A stretch of DNA of 64,000 nt. It comes from Vibrio sp. HDW18. Lineage in GTDB: Bacteria; Pseudomonadota; Gammaproteobacteria; Enterobacterales; Vibrionaceae. Shown here in pieces: positions 45,301 to 53,551 of this stretch. The position numbers and the translations under genes are program-made. Location: assembly GCF_011306175.1 (NCBI RefSeq), contig NZ_CP049913.1:2108001-2172000 (forward strand). Reading direction: 5' to 3'. The notes under the pieces are model-generated. The model saw only the letters and a list, made by a program, of their open reading frames with translations, ran no database searches and had not been told where the DNA came from. Position 1 is the stretch's first letter, and each line of letters begins with the position of its first letter.

Positions 45301-46580
45301 AAGTCGAGCTGGTCACGGGCGTAAAAGCGGACGATATCTTTGCGATGGCGCGAATGATAGGCACTGCAAAGCGCACCGCGGTGTATTACTCGATGGGGAT
45401 CACCCAACATACCACCGGCCATGATAACGTGCGCTCGATCGCTAATTTGCAACTGCTGTGTGGCAACATAGGGATAGAAGGTGGAGGTATCAACCCATTA
45501 CGCGGTCAGTCTAACGTGCAGGGCGCTTGTGATATGGGGGCGCTGCCCAATACTTACCCTGGCTATCAAAAAGTGTATAACCCATTGGTGCGCGAAAAAT
45601 TTGCTAGTGCATGGAATGCACCGGATCTCTCGGTTGAACCTGGTTTAACCCTAACCGAAATCATCGATAGTGCGTGTCGCCGTGAGGTGCGCGCTTTGTA
45701 TGTGATGGGGGAAAATCCGGTACTGAGTGATCCTAATCAGGCACATGTGATTGCAGGTTTACAAGCGCTGGATTTCTTAGTGGTGCAAGATATTTTTCTT
45801 ACTGAAACCGCACAATACGCGGATGTTGTGTTGCCCTCCTATTCGTTTGCTGAAAAATCCGGTCACTTCACCAATACTGAGCGTCGTGTTCAGCGTATTT
45901 ATCCGGCGGTTAATCCACCGGGTGAAGCGAAAGAGGATTGGCGCATTATTCAAGACATCGCCAATGCGATGGGCAGTGATTGGCACTATCGTTCGGTGGC
46001 TGACATTACCAATGAAATCTCGCGGGTCACACCACAATATGCAGGACTCCATTGGGACAACATTCCCCGTGATGGTGTGCAGTGGCCGAGTAGTAAAAAT
46101 AATCCTGCCGGAACACGCATCATGCATCAAACCCAATTTACCCGTGGTAAAGGGCAGATGGAGGCGATCCCATTTCGTTATGCCGCTGAACTGCCGGATC
46201 AAGAGTTTCCATTGGTGCTGACCACTGGGCGAGTGTTAGAGCAATTTCATACCGGCACCATGACGCGCAAAACCCCCGGTTTGAACAAGCTGGCCGGTCC
46301 ACGTGCCATGATCAGTGTGCAAGATGCTGAGGCGCTTGGGATTGGCAACGGTGATATGCTCAAAGTGTCTACCCGGCGTGGTGAAATTGAAATCGCCGCC
46401 TTTGTCACCAAACGCATGCAAGCTGGTGTGGTGTTTATTCCATTCCATTTTGTCGAATCACCCGTCAATCGCCTAACCACGAGTGCTACTGATCCGCATG
46501 CAAAGATCCCAGAGTTCAAAGTCGCTGCGGTGCGAGTCGAAAAACTGCCGACTTTGCCAAGTAATGGCAGTAGTGTTTGA
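42369..46580 (+). CDS. Fused NAD(P)H-linked formate dehydrogenase (2Fe-2S + GltD-like + ferredoxin + molybdopterin domains)
   Basis: A single 1403-residue protein with four modules. Residues 1-80 form a [2Fe-2S] domain (Cys34, 45, 48, 61). Residues 90-510 are GltD-like, with Fe-S cysteines (97, 101, 105, 144, 148, 152), an FAD site (GSGPGG, 197-202) and a dinucleotide site (GGGN, 327-330, then YRRTRSEMP). Residues 630-700 carry two [4Fe-4S] motifs (CIRCGQC, CVQCGAC). From 720 comes a formate dehydrogenase-type molybdopterin subunit: CTYCGVGC cluster and Cys849-His850 as molybdenum ligand where selenocysteine stands in FdhF. It probably oxidises formate and passes electrons to NAD(P)+ through the flavin module, or the reverse. 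No fdhD or partner subunits are adjacent. Confidence 0.88.
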   Translation: MIQIVIDGKYRIVEAGQTVLQAAKVCRVEIPSLCGLNRSAEKMACGLCVVEVESGGIHRACELEVYNGLSVKTQSAALSLQRKQALNRIMSDHYADCEAPCKTACPAGVDIQSYLYHLSQNDQQKAIEVIKRTLPMPLSIGRVCPAFCESECRRALVDDPLAIRQLKRHAADADLAAQQAYTPEKKAEKAKRIAIVGSGPGGLTAGYYLTNEGYQVDVFEAMPQAGGWLRYGIPEYRLPKSILDQEIELMCRNGMMIHTNQKLGRDITLSQLSVDYDALCLAIGASQAVAMHYPGSDLAGCYLGVDYLKDFVTEPRFITGKKVAVIGGGNTAIDCARTAVRTGADTTLIYRRTRSEMPAAEYEIEEAEHEGVKFLVLTNPLENIADEHGRVCAVKLEKMALGAADTSGRRRPEATGEYFTESFDTVIAAVSQQVDLSFMQGEALTIPLTRWNTAEVNPQTMHSGIGNIFCLGDFRRGPATAVEAVADGRLAAQAIDRYLEGGIDHIPVMPFNSRKEKKLQQVDSHHFAHIQKVARTIMPELTSAQREQCFAEVELGFDHTQAMAEAARCLECGCQVNTACNLRDYATEYGAAQHFDHSVNINSDEQWQALRRSDPRHKYMVDRSSQFIVFDANRCIRCGQCIQACREQSVQGVLSFMQLEHGRPVLRPDCRPNFGGQGVMMGDSRCVQCGACVQACPVGAMTDARDRSQGRETALHKVDTICTYCGVGCKLTMHVDQVANRIRYIEGADSPVNQGMLCVKGRYGFDFIASKERLTTPLICKDGRLQPASWPEAITLIASKFRTIKQDFGGRSLAGFSSAKTTNEDNYAFQKFMRRELGSNNVDHCARLCHASTVTGLEASLGSGAMTNDIPSIKHSDVIFIIGSDTSAAHPVIASHIKQAVRHYGARLIVADPKRIAMADHAELYLAHRPGTDVMLINGVMQQIIKNGWYDSEYIEERVDGFDTMLQLVMSPAYALDKVELVTGVKADDIFAMARMIGTAKRTAVYYSMGITQHTTGHDNVRSIANLQLLCGNIGIEGGGINPLRGQSNVQGACDMGALPNTYPGYQKVYNPLVREKFASAWNAPDLSVEPGLTLTEIIDSACRREVRALYVMGENPVLSDPNQAHVIAGLQALDFLVVQDIFLTETAQYADVVLPSYSFAEKSGHFTNTERRVQRIYPAVNPPGEAKEDWRIIQDIANAMGSDWHYRSVADITNEISRVTPQYAGLHWDNIPRDGVQWPSSKNNPAGTRIMHQTQFTRGKGQMEAIPFRYAAELPDQEFPLVLTTGRVLEQFHTGTMTRKTPGLNKLAGPRAMISVQDAEALGIGNGDMLKVSTRRGEIEIAAFVTKRMQAGVVFIPFHFVESPVNRLTTSATDPHAKIPEFKVAAVRVEKLPTLPSNGSSV

Positions 46581-46651
46581 CGCTCTCGATGATCTCCGGT
46601 TGTCAATATCTCATGCTGAGTGGTAGCGCGGGCATTATTACCATTATGTTC
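46581..46651. other. Intergenic DNA after the formate dehydrogenase gene
   Basis: First part of the 258 bases between the dehydrogenase gene and the ISAs1-type element. No terminator hairpin is recognisable; an ERIC-like sequence begins at 46652. Confidence 0.4.
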
Positions 46652-46800
46652 TATACTCAAACGGCGTGGAGTTGCAGATGCGCGCTAAGTGACTGACAAA
46701 TTGAGCCTATTTAGGCGCGCCACTGGTGATATCAAGGATGCTTTTATCGTCTCTATCAGCATAGACAAGCTATGTGTCGGGGTGATATGCCTAGCCATCA
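46652..46800. repeat. Degenerate ERIC element with an insertion and a missing end
   Basis: TATACTCAAAC and TGGAGTTGCAG match the ERIC left part, and CATAGACAAGCTATGTG with GGGGTGA matches its middle. About 50 extra bases lie between them and the right end is missing. Compare the intact copies at 28708 and 55360. Confidence 0.6.
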
Positions 46801-46838
46801 AATAAGTGGTGTTTTTTTATGGATGTCATCGTTGACAT

Positions 46839-48080
46839 CAGGGCAAGATCATGAACGTTTTTTGCGCAATGCGAGGTTAAGTTTGACCTGACGTGCGGGC
46901 TGTGATCTTATGCTCCTTTTTTAAGGAGCTGCCATGAATATTAATACCATCAAAGAGCACTTCAGCATCATCCGTGACGAACGGCAAAGCACAAAAGTTG
47001 ACTACCCTCTGTTTGATATTTTGTTTGGTTCAATCTGTGCCGTGATAGCCGGTGGTCAAGGCTGGACCGACATTCGTGAATATGTTCTTGGTCACCATGA
47101 GTGGTTTCTTAAACAAGGTCTGTTTGAAAACGGTGTGCCTATTGACGATACCTTTGCTCGTCTGATCGCAGGTATTGACCCTGCCGAGTTTCGCGACTGC
47201 TTCCTGGGCTGGATGAATGCGGTACATACCTTGACGTGTGGTGAGGTGGTTGCCATTGATGGCAAGACTTTGCGCGGCTCCTACGATAGAGATGGCAGAC
47301 AAAGCACCATCCATATGGTGAGCCCTACGCGAGTGCCAACCAACTGGTATTGGGCCAACTCAAAACTGACGATAAGAGCAATGAAATCACCGCAATTCCG
47401 GAATTGGTTAAGATGCTCGACTTGCGCGGAGCCCTCGTGACGATTGATGCGATGGCCTGCCAGACCAAAATTGCCAAGGTAATTACCAACAAAGGCGGTG
47501 ATTACTTATTCGCAGTAAAGGGAAACCAAGGCAAGTTGTCGGCAGCCGTACAGGCCGCCTTCGCCCCACACCGTCGTGCTCCGATTGAAAAAAACACCTA
47601 TCACATCGAAAAACAGAAAGGCCGTGTTGAAGCACGAACTTGCCATGTACTCAAGGCCTGCGAGTTGGAGGGTGACTTCTCTACGTGGAGCCGACTAAGC
47701 AGTATAGTCATGGTTGAAAATTACCGAGTAGCAAAAGGCAAAGCACCAGTGTTGGAGTACCGCTATTACATAAGTTCAGCGGACCTGACTCCGGAGCAAG
47801 CTGGAAATGCTATTCGAGCCCACTGGGGCATTGAGTCAATGCATTGGATTTTAGATGTGAGCATGCGGGAAGATGCTTGTCAGATTTACCGAGAAAACGC
47901 AGCTGAAAACTTGGCAGGGTTAAGACACATGGCGCTTAACATGCTAAGAGCTGAGCCAACCAAAATTAGTGTGCCAATGAAGCAGAAGCGTTGCATGATG
48001 AACCCCGGCTTCTTGGAGCAAGTCTTGTTAGCTGGATTTCAGTTGGCGGCTAAATTCTAACCATTCATGCGGACGCCCTG
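46839..48080 (+). mobile_element. ISAs1-family insertion sequence
   Basis: A 1242-bp element bounded by imperfect inverted repeats: the left end CAGGGC-N5-CATGAACG and the right end, read inward, CAGGGC-N5-CATGAATG. Inside is one transposase of the ISAs1 (H-repeat) type with a frameshift. I see no clear target duplication. A palindrome GATGTCA-TCGT-TGACATC straddles the left border (46822-46839). The element separates the dehydrogenase gene from the chitinase gene. Confidence 0.85.
46934..48060 (+). pseudogene. ISAs1-family transposase, frameshifted
   Basis: The first part (46934 on) has the DDE_Tnp_1-associated N-terminus (FSIIRDERQSTKVDYPLFDILFGSICAVIAGGQGW) and the first catalytic region (VVAIDGKTLRGSYD). 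The second part, in another frame, has VTIDAMACQTKIAKVI, GGDYLFAVKGNQ and IRAHWGIESMHWILDVSMREDACQ with the late acidic residue. The frame changes at about 47321-47324: MVS should continue AYASANQLVLGQLKT, so one base (G of a GCC) appears to be lost. The IS cannot make a normal transposase unless frameshifting occurs, for which no slippery site is visible. Confidence 0.9.
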
Positions 48081-48549
48081 GGGATTGGTGTGGGTTAATT
48101 CTTATTTTGACATTGCTTGTTGTTATTTATTTATGTTTTTGTATCTTTCCTGCTGATGTTTTATTGGTGTTCAGATTAGTTACGACTTAATTATTTTATT
48201 ATCTCTGCCGTTTTGTTGTACAAAGTGTAATTAAATGTTTCTGGCGAATAAGGGGTGGCTAACGCTATTGTAATAAAAGCATGACATTACTATTAGTTTT
48301 TGTTTTATTTCTATGCTTTGGTATTGATGATTGTTATGCGGTATGGCTGTGATTGAATTATTTTATTGAACCGTGATCTCAGATGTTTTTTTGAGATTGC
48401 ATTTTTGATTGATTTGATTGCGTGCTGTGCGATGGTTTGTATTTATCGAGTGATATTTACATTTGCTTACATCCAGATGAAACAGAATGAAATTGTTTTC
48501 TTCTTATAATAGGAGAGAAAATTTGTTCAATTAAATAAGTCTGGTAACG
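48081..48549. other. AT-rich promoter region of the chitinase gene
   Basis: 469 bases, markedly T-rich, without ORF or terminator. TGTGATTGAATTATTTTATT (48348) and TTGTGCGATGG resemble poor CRP half-sites. It likely carries the chitin-inducible promoter, which I cannot define. The ribosome site before 48550 is weak (CTGGTAACG). Confidence 0.5.
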
Positions 48550-51500
48550 ATGAAAAAATCAACATTAACTTTAATGCCAACCATTCTTGCGTTAGCAGTA
48601 GGAATGGCGATGCCTGCAGCGCAGGCGGCAATCAACAGTAATGCTTCTATCGTTGGCTCACAGAGCGAATGGTGGAATAACTACAAAGTCACATTGACTA
48701 ACAATGGCAACAATCCAGTCGAACTGCGTGATGCCAGTATTGTGTTTGATAGCAACCTCTCTCTAACGACACCTTCTTGGTCAGCTACCGGCATTTCATA
48801 CCCAAGCATGAGCTTTAGCAGCACCGCACAAGGTTCAGTATTTAATAACCGCTTAACCTTAGGCTTTGATCAAGGCAGTTGGGTTAATAGCCAACTGTTG
48901 CCGGGTGCGAGCATCGAGATGACGTTGGGCGTGAGCGGCGTTCTCGATCTAAGTCTGCTGCAAAGTACGATCACCGTGGAGACAGATGGTGAGGTTGAGC
49001 CAGGTCAACCTGAACTCTCTTTGGAACTGGCTTCTCCAGTTCAAGGTGCTGAATTTATTGAAGGTCAAGTGGTTGCGATGCTGGCTAACGTAAGCGTTAC
49101 CAATACCACGGTGAAAACCGTAACTTTCTTGGTTGACGGTGAGCAAATTGCCGAGCTGACACAAGCACCATTCCAAGCGAGCTGGATTGCGGTGGGCGAG
49201 GGTGCACACTCGATCAAAGCGATCGTAGAAGACACTTCAGGTTTGCTTAAAGAGCAAGCGGTACGTATTACCGTAAAAGCCGAAGAAATTGATCCACCGG
49301 TTGAGCCAGAGCCAGAACTGCCAGTTGCTCCGCAGATTGAACTGACCAATCCACGTAATGGACAAACGGTATTTTTAGGCAAAGCCACCACGTTAGCGGC
49401 CAATGCGAGTGATGAAAATGGCGATCTGACGGCGGTTGAGTTTTTAGTCAATGGCAGTTTGATTGGCCGTGTTGCTCAAGCCCCATATCAACTGGCTTGG
49501 ACTCCAGCAGCGCTGGGTCAATACACTATTGAAGCGATTGCTTATGATGCCGCTGGGCATCAAACGTCAACGCCAACCATCACCGTGAATGCCCAAGAGA
49601 TGGGCACCGGTAACCTAAGCTGTGACATCAAACAAATTTATCGTGAAGATGGTACTGAATGTATGGGTGATGATCACCCACGCCGGATCATCGGTTACTA
49701 CACCTCATGGCGTACCGGTAAAAATGGCCTGCCAGCTTATTTAGCCGGCGATTTACCGTGGGAAAAACTCACTCACATTAACTACGCATTTGCCAGCATC
49801 AATCCTGCTGATTTCAGTATGCAAGTGGATGAGTCGGCAACTCAAATGACGTGGGATAATGTACCAGGTGCGGAGATGGATCCTGCTCTGCCGTATCAAG
49901 GTCATTTCAACTTGCTGAGCAAATTCAAGCAGCAGTACCCTGATGTTAAAACACTGATTTCGGTTGGTGGCTGGGCAGAAACCGGTGGCTTCTATCCAAT
50001 GACCACTGATCTGGCTTCTTGCTCCGTGAACATGGAAGGCATTAAGGCGTTCAACCAATCAGCAGTCGATTTCATCCGTAAATACGATTTTGATGGGGTA
50101 GATATTGACTATGAATACCCATCATCGATGAAAGATTCTGGTAACCCCATTGATTTCGAGCAGTCAAACAAATGTCGTGGCCAACTGTGGGATAACTACA
50201 TGGTAATGATGACTGAACTGCGTAAAGAACTGGATAAAGCCGGTGAAGAAGATGGTCGTCGTTACATGCTGACTATCGCGGCACCATCGTCGGGTTACCT
50301 ACTGCGCGGTATGCAAGACTTCGCGATGCAAGATGTTCTGGATTACGTCAACATCATGTCTTACGACCTGCATGGTACGTGGAACGAGTTTGTCGGCCCA
50401 CAAGCCGCACTGTTTGATGATGGTAAAGATGCTGAACTTGCCAAATGGGGCGTGTACACGACCGCAGAATATCAAGGCATTGGCTACTTAAACCAAGCGT
50501 GGACGCACCACTTCTTCCGTGGCGCCTTTAAACCAAGCCAAATCAACATGGGGATTCCTTACTACACCCGTGGCTGGCAAGGCGTGAGCGGCGGTGAGAA
50601 AGGTCTGTGGGGTCGTGCGGTTGAGCCTAACCAATCGTCATGCCCAGAAGGTACCACTGTTTGTGGTTGGGGCGCGGAAGGTACCGATAACATCTGGCAT
50701 GATCTGGATGAGAATGGCAATGAAATCAAAGCCGGTGTCGTGCCAATGTGGCATGCCATGAACCTGATGCACGCTGATGCACTAGGCATTGATGGAATGC
50801 CAAGCTATGGTCCTGCGTGGGGTATGGATCCGACCAATCCAAAACACCTGATTGAAGGTAAGTATGAGCGGGTATGGAGTCAAGATCTGCAAACAGCATG
50901 GCTATGGAACGACACCAAAAAAGTGTTCCTAAGCATTGAAGATAAAGACTCACTTAAGCCAAAACTGGACTACATCGTCGATAACGGTTTAGGCGGCATG
51001 ATGATTTGGGAAATGGCCGGTGACTACTCGTATGATGCGGTAAAACGTGAATACGTGATTGGTTCGGACATGACCTCTTACGCTCATGAAGTGTTTGCAG
51101 CAGCAGAACCGATGGATATTCGCCATAACGATCTGCCACAGCCTGACTCGGTGATTGATGTCACCGTTTCAACCACGGATTGGCCAGAAGGCGACAGCAA
51201 CTACCCAATCAACCCAACGGTAGTGTTCAAAAACCACTCAGACGTTGCCATTCCTGGTGGTTCGACGATTGAGTTCTTAATGCCAACTTCAACTGGTGAC
51301 ATTGTTAAAGATTGGAGTGGTGCAGGGCTTAAAGTGATCGAAAGTGGCCATACTGGCACTAACTTCTCGGTCAACGGTGAGAAGAAACTGTTCCACAAAG
51401 TGGCCGTGACTCTGCGCTCAACCGAAACGATCCCTGCCGGCGGTGAGTACAGCGTCGATATGGTGTACTACACCCCAGTCTCTGGCGTGGCTAACGGCGT

Positions 51501-51795
51501 GCGCTTTATCGTGGGTAACGAAACGGTCGGCTTGAAGAAAGACTTCCCAACATTGCCAGCGTTTGAAGGTGCCACCGATGGCGGCAATGGGAACGAAGGT
51601 GGTGCGGGTCAATCTTGTGCCGATGCCAGCATCAACCCGAATGGCTTGAAAGTGTACCCAGAGTTTCCACGTGGCGACCACGCGGCAGGTGGTGAGCAAC
51701 TGATCCACAATGGTTCTGTATGGCAAGCCAACTGGTGGACGAACAGTACACCATCCAGCTCCGATGCATCATGGAAAGCGGTGTGCAAAATCTAA
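48550..51795 (+). CDS. chiA: Secreted modular GH18 chitinase
   Basis: A 1081-residue secreted enzyme. Order: signal peptide (to about residue 26, PAAQA); an N-terminal beta domain (28-145); two Ig-like domains (about 160-245 and 262-350; both with TVxFLVDG/EFLVNG and DxSG/DAAG patterns) joined by a Pro/Glu linker; the GH18 barrel (about 375-860) with the catalytic DxxDxDxE at 515-522 (Glu522 as acid); a further beta domain; and a C-terminal chitin-binding CBM5/12-like module (WQANWWTNSTPSSS, with ASWKAVC). It matches the large V. cholerae ChiA-1-type enzyme. It hydrolyses chitin to oligomers outside the cell, feeding nutrition and competence signalling. Confidence 0.93.
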   Translation: MKKSTLTLMPTILALAVGMAMPAAQAAINSNASIVGSQSEWWNNYKVTLTNNGNNPVELRDASIVFDSNLSLTTPSWSATGISYPSMSFSSTAQGSVFNNRLTLGFDQGSWVNSQLLPGASIEMTLGVSGVLDLSLLQSTITVETDGEVEPGQPELSLELASPVQGAEFIEGQVVAMLANVSVTNTTVKTVTFLVDGEQIAELTQAPFQASWIAVGEGAHSIKAIVEDTSGLLKEQAVRITVKAEEIDPPVEPEPELPVAPQIELTNPRNGQTVFLGKATTLAANASDENGDLTAVEFLVNGSLIGRVAQAPYQLAWTPAALGQYTIEAIAYDAAGHQTSTPTITVNAQEMGTGNLSCDIKQIYREDGTECMGDDHPRRIIGYYTSWRTGKNGLPAYLAGDLPWEKLTHINYAFASINPADFSMQVDESATQMTWDNVPGAEMDPALPYQGHFNLLSKFKQQYPDVKTLISVGGWAETGGFYPMTTDLASCSVNMEGIKAFNQSAVDFIRKYDFDGVDIDYEYPSSMKDSGNPIDFEQSNKCRGQLWDNYMVMMTELRKELDKAGEEDGRRYMLTIAAPSSGYLLRGMQDFAMQDVLDYVNIMSYDLHGTWNEFVGPQAALFDDGKDAELAKWGVYTTAEYQGIGYLNQAWTHHFFRGAFKPSQINMGIPYYTRGWQGVSGGEKGLWGRAVEPNQSSCPEGTTVCGWGAEGTDNIWHDLDENGNEIKAGVVPMWHAMNLMHADALGIDGMPSYGPAWGMDPTNPKHLIEGKYERVWSQDLQTAWLWNDTKKVFLSIEDKDSLKPKLDYIVDNGLGGMMIWEMAGDYSYDAVKREYVIGSDMTSYAHEVFAAAEPMDIRHNDLPQPDSVIDVTVSTTDWPEGDSNYPINPTVVFKNHSDVAIPGGSTIEFLMPTSTGDIVKDWSGAGLKVIESGHTGTNFSVNGEKKLFHKVAVTLRSTETIPAGGEYSVDMVYYTPVSGVANGVRFIVGNETVGLKKDFPTLPAFEGATDGGNGNEGGAGQSCADASINPNGLKVYPEFPRGDHAAGGEQLIHNGSVWQANWWTNSTPSSSDASWKAVCKI

Positions 51796-51818
51796 GTTAA
51801 CTACCGTTCATGAAACAT

Positions 51819-51846
51819 AAGCCCAGCCATTTGGCTGGGCTTTTCT
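51819..51846. terminator. Terminator after the chitinase gene
   Basis: A 10-bp stem AAGCCCAGCC/GGCTGGGCTT with an ATTT loop and TTCT tail, between convergent genes. Confidence 0.92.
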
Positions 51847-51883
51847 ATGCTTGGAAAAGGGATAAGAAAAATGGAAAAGGCGT

Positions 51884-52714
51884 TTAACGCGCCAGCATGG
51901 GATAGGTGAAAAACAGCAAGTGAGCGAAGTTAAATAAGAAATGCACGCCCACGCTGACCCAAAGACGCCCGGTAAAATGGAACACCAAACCATAGCCAAG
52001 CCCCGCAAGGGCGGCGAAGATCATTAGTAATGGACCACCCGCAAAATGGGCCATACCAAACAGCGCACTGGCGATCAAAAGTCCGACAATGGCGCCAAAC
52101 TGCTGCTGAGCCTTTTGCTGAATCAAACCACGAAATAGCGCTTCTTCTGCCACACAAGTAAATAGCAAATTGTTGAGTGCAAAAATCCACCACCATTCCG
52201 GCAATGACCATTCAAACGCCAGCGCGCCTAGCCAAACGGCGATCGGCAAGAGAGCAAATAAAGGTACTAAGCTCAGCAGTGTGGCCTTGATGTTTGGAGT
52301 TTTAGACTGACCCAGTAGTGCTGGAAACGCGAGTAACAGTGCAAAAAACACCAGCGGTTTATCTAAATTTAGATAAAGGCTGAAAGGGGTACTGTGCGCA
52401 CTGGCGATCACTTTATCCAGCACTTTGAGGTTAGAAAAACCGGGTAGCCAATGGAGAAATAGCGCCAAACACCACAGCAGCAAAGCAACCCAAGCGGTCG
52501 TGCGCCAGTGTGATTGACCATTCGCAGCCAGATACGCCAGAGCAAAACCAATACCGACGATTCCAGCGCCAACGAAGGTGAGGTGACCACTTCCTAATGC
52601 ACTGAGCAGAGTGATGATCAGTAGTCCCCAACTAATGCGGTGATAACGAGTGAAGCCCGCCATGATCGCTAAGGCCAGCGGTAGCCAAAGCAAAGCGGAT
52701 GCAGAAAGTAACAT
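51884..52714 (-). CDS. CPBP-family (CAAX/Abi) intramembrane metalloprotease
   Basis: A 276-residue polytopic protein. The C-terminal half has the CPBP motifs: EEALFRGLIQ (EExxxR), FGMAHFAGGPL (FxxxH) and HFLFNFAHLLFF (HxxxN). About eight hydrophobic segments are seen. Family members are membrane proteases for prenylated proteins, bacteriocin immunity or peptide maturation; the bacterial substrate is usually unknown. It stands alone, convergent with the chitinase gene. Confidence 0.88.
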   Translation of the reverse strand: MLLSASALLWLPLALAIMAGFTRYHRISWGLLIITLLSALGSGHLTFVGAGIVGIGFALAYLAANGQSHWRTTAWVALLLWCLALFLHWLPGFSNLKVLDKVIASAHSTPFSLYLNLDKPLVFFALLLAFPALLGQSKTPNIKATLLSLVPLFALLPIAVWLGALAFEWSLPEWWWIFALNNLLFTCVAEEALFRGLIQQKAQQQFGAIVGLLIASALFGMAHFAGGPLLMIFAALAGLGYGLVFHFTGRLWVSVGVHFLFNFAHLLFFTYPMLAR

Positions 52715-52866
52715 ATTGATATCCTATTTATTGCCTCTTGCTTCAAGAGCTTGAGTATTTAAGGCTGGGATAATGACGTGCTAAGCGAGCAAGGACAAGC
52801 CACGAAGTCAGGCTTTCTTACTGGTTAAACCTGTTGAACAGCTATACCGTGAGCCTTTTTTGCACG

Positions 52867-52933
52867 TTGACAGTGATTGAATGTAACGATAAAACTCAAA
52901 AGTAACGAATCTTGAGTGTTTTTTGAGTTTTAT
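52867..52933 (+). promoter_or_regulatory. Promoter with a perfect 13-bp inverted repeat before the PEBP-like/AraC genes
   Basis: TTGACA (52867-52872), 17 bases, then TAAAAC (52890-52895) form a promoter-like pair. Overlapping it, ATAAAACTCAAAA (52889-52901) and its exact complement (52921-52933) flank 19 bases that contain a further CTTGAGT. Thus ACTCAA occurs three times in alternating orientation, allowing either a long hairpin or repeated binding sites. The rest of 52715-52996 shows nothing else. Confidence 0.55.
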
Positions 52934-52996
52934 TGTTGCTTATTGAGTGGTTGAAGAAGGTAAATTATTCACGTCAACTTAACGAGGAGAATCTCA

Positions 52997-53539
52997 ATGA
53001 AAGCACGTTATATTTTACCTGTACTCGCTGCTGCGCTCGCTTTTCCTGCGCTGAGCAGTCCGGTCATGACCATCACCAGTCAAGATATCCAAGAAGGCAG
53101 CCGCATGGCGAATCATTTTGTCTTCAATGGTTTTGGTTGTAGCGGTGATAATTTGTCGCCACAACTGAGCTGGAACAATGCGCCGCAAGGCACCAAAAGT
53201 TTTGCCATTACCGCTTATGACCCCGATGCGCCGACTGGCAGTGGTTGGTGGCACTGGGTAGCACTGGATATCGCGGCGGATCAACACGCCGTGGCTCGTG
53301 GTGCAACCAAACAACTTAAAGGAGTTCGTGAGCTGAACAACGATTACGGCTTTAGCGGCTTTGGTGGTGCTTGTCCTCCACAAGGCCACGGTATGCACCG
53401 TTATCAATTTACGGTTTGGGCACTCCCTTTCGAAAAAATGGAGATCCCGCAAGGCGCTTCGAATGCTTTAGTCGGCTTTATGCTGCGCGCTAATGCGCTT
53501 GAGCAGGCCACGCTAACCGCAACCTATGTGAATGAATAA
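52997..53539 (+). CDS. Secreted YbhB/YbcL-type PEBP-family protein
   Basis: A 180-residue protein with a signal peptide (ILPVLAAALAFPALS-SPVMT) and the phosphatidylethanolamine-binding protein fold: GCSGDNLSPQLSW, AITAYDPDAPTGSGWWHWVALDI and HRYQFTVWAL, with the conserved ligand pocket residues Asp-Pro-Asp-x-Pro and His. The bacterial role is unclear; the relative YbcL is linked to host responses in uropathogenic E. coli. AACGAGGAG precedes the start. An AraC regulator follows after 12 bases in the same direction. Confidence 0.9.
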   Translation: MKARYILPVLAAALAFPALSSPVMTITSQDIQEGSRMANHFVFNGFGCSGDNLSPQLSWNNAPQGTKSFAITAYDPDAPTGSGWWHWVALDIAADQHAVARGATKQLKGVRELNNDYGFSGFGGACPPQGHGMHRYQFTVWALPFEKMEIPQGASNALVGFMLRANALEQATLTATYVNE

Positions 53540-53551
53540 TAAGGAAGATAA

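Noticed and set aside
46822..46839. Palindrome at the left border of the ISAs1-type element as target duplication
   Set aside because: It is an inverted repeat overlapping the border, and the right flank does not carry a matching direct copy.
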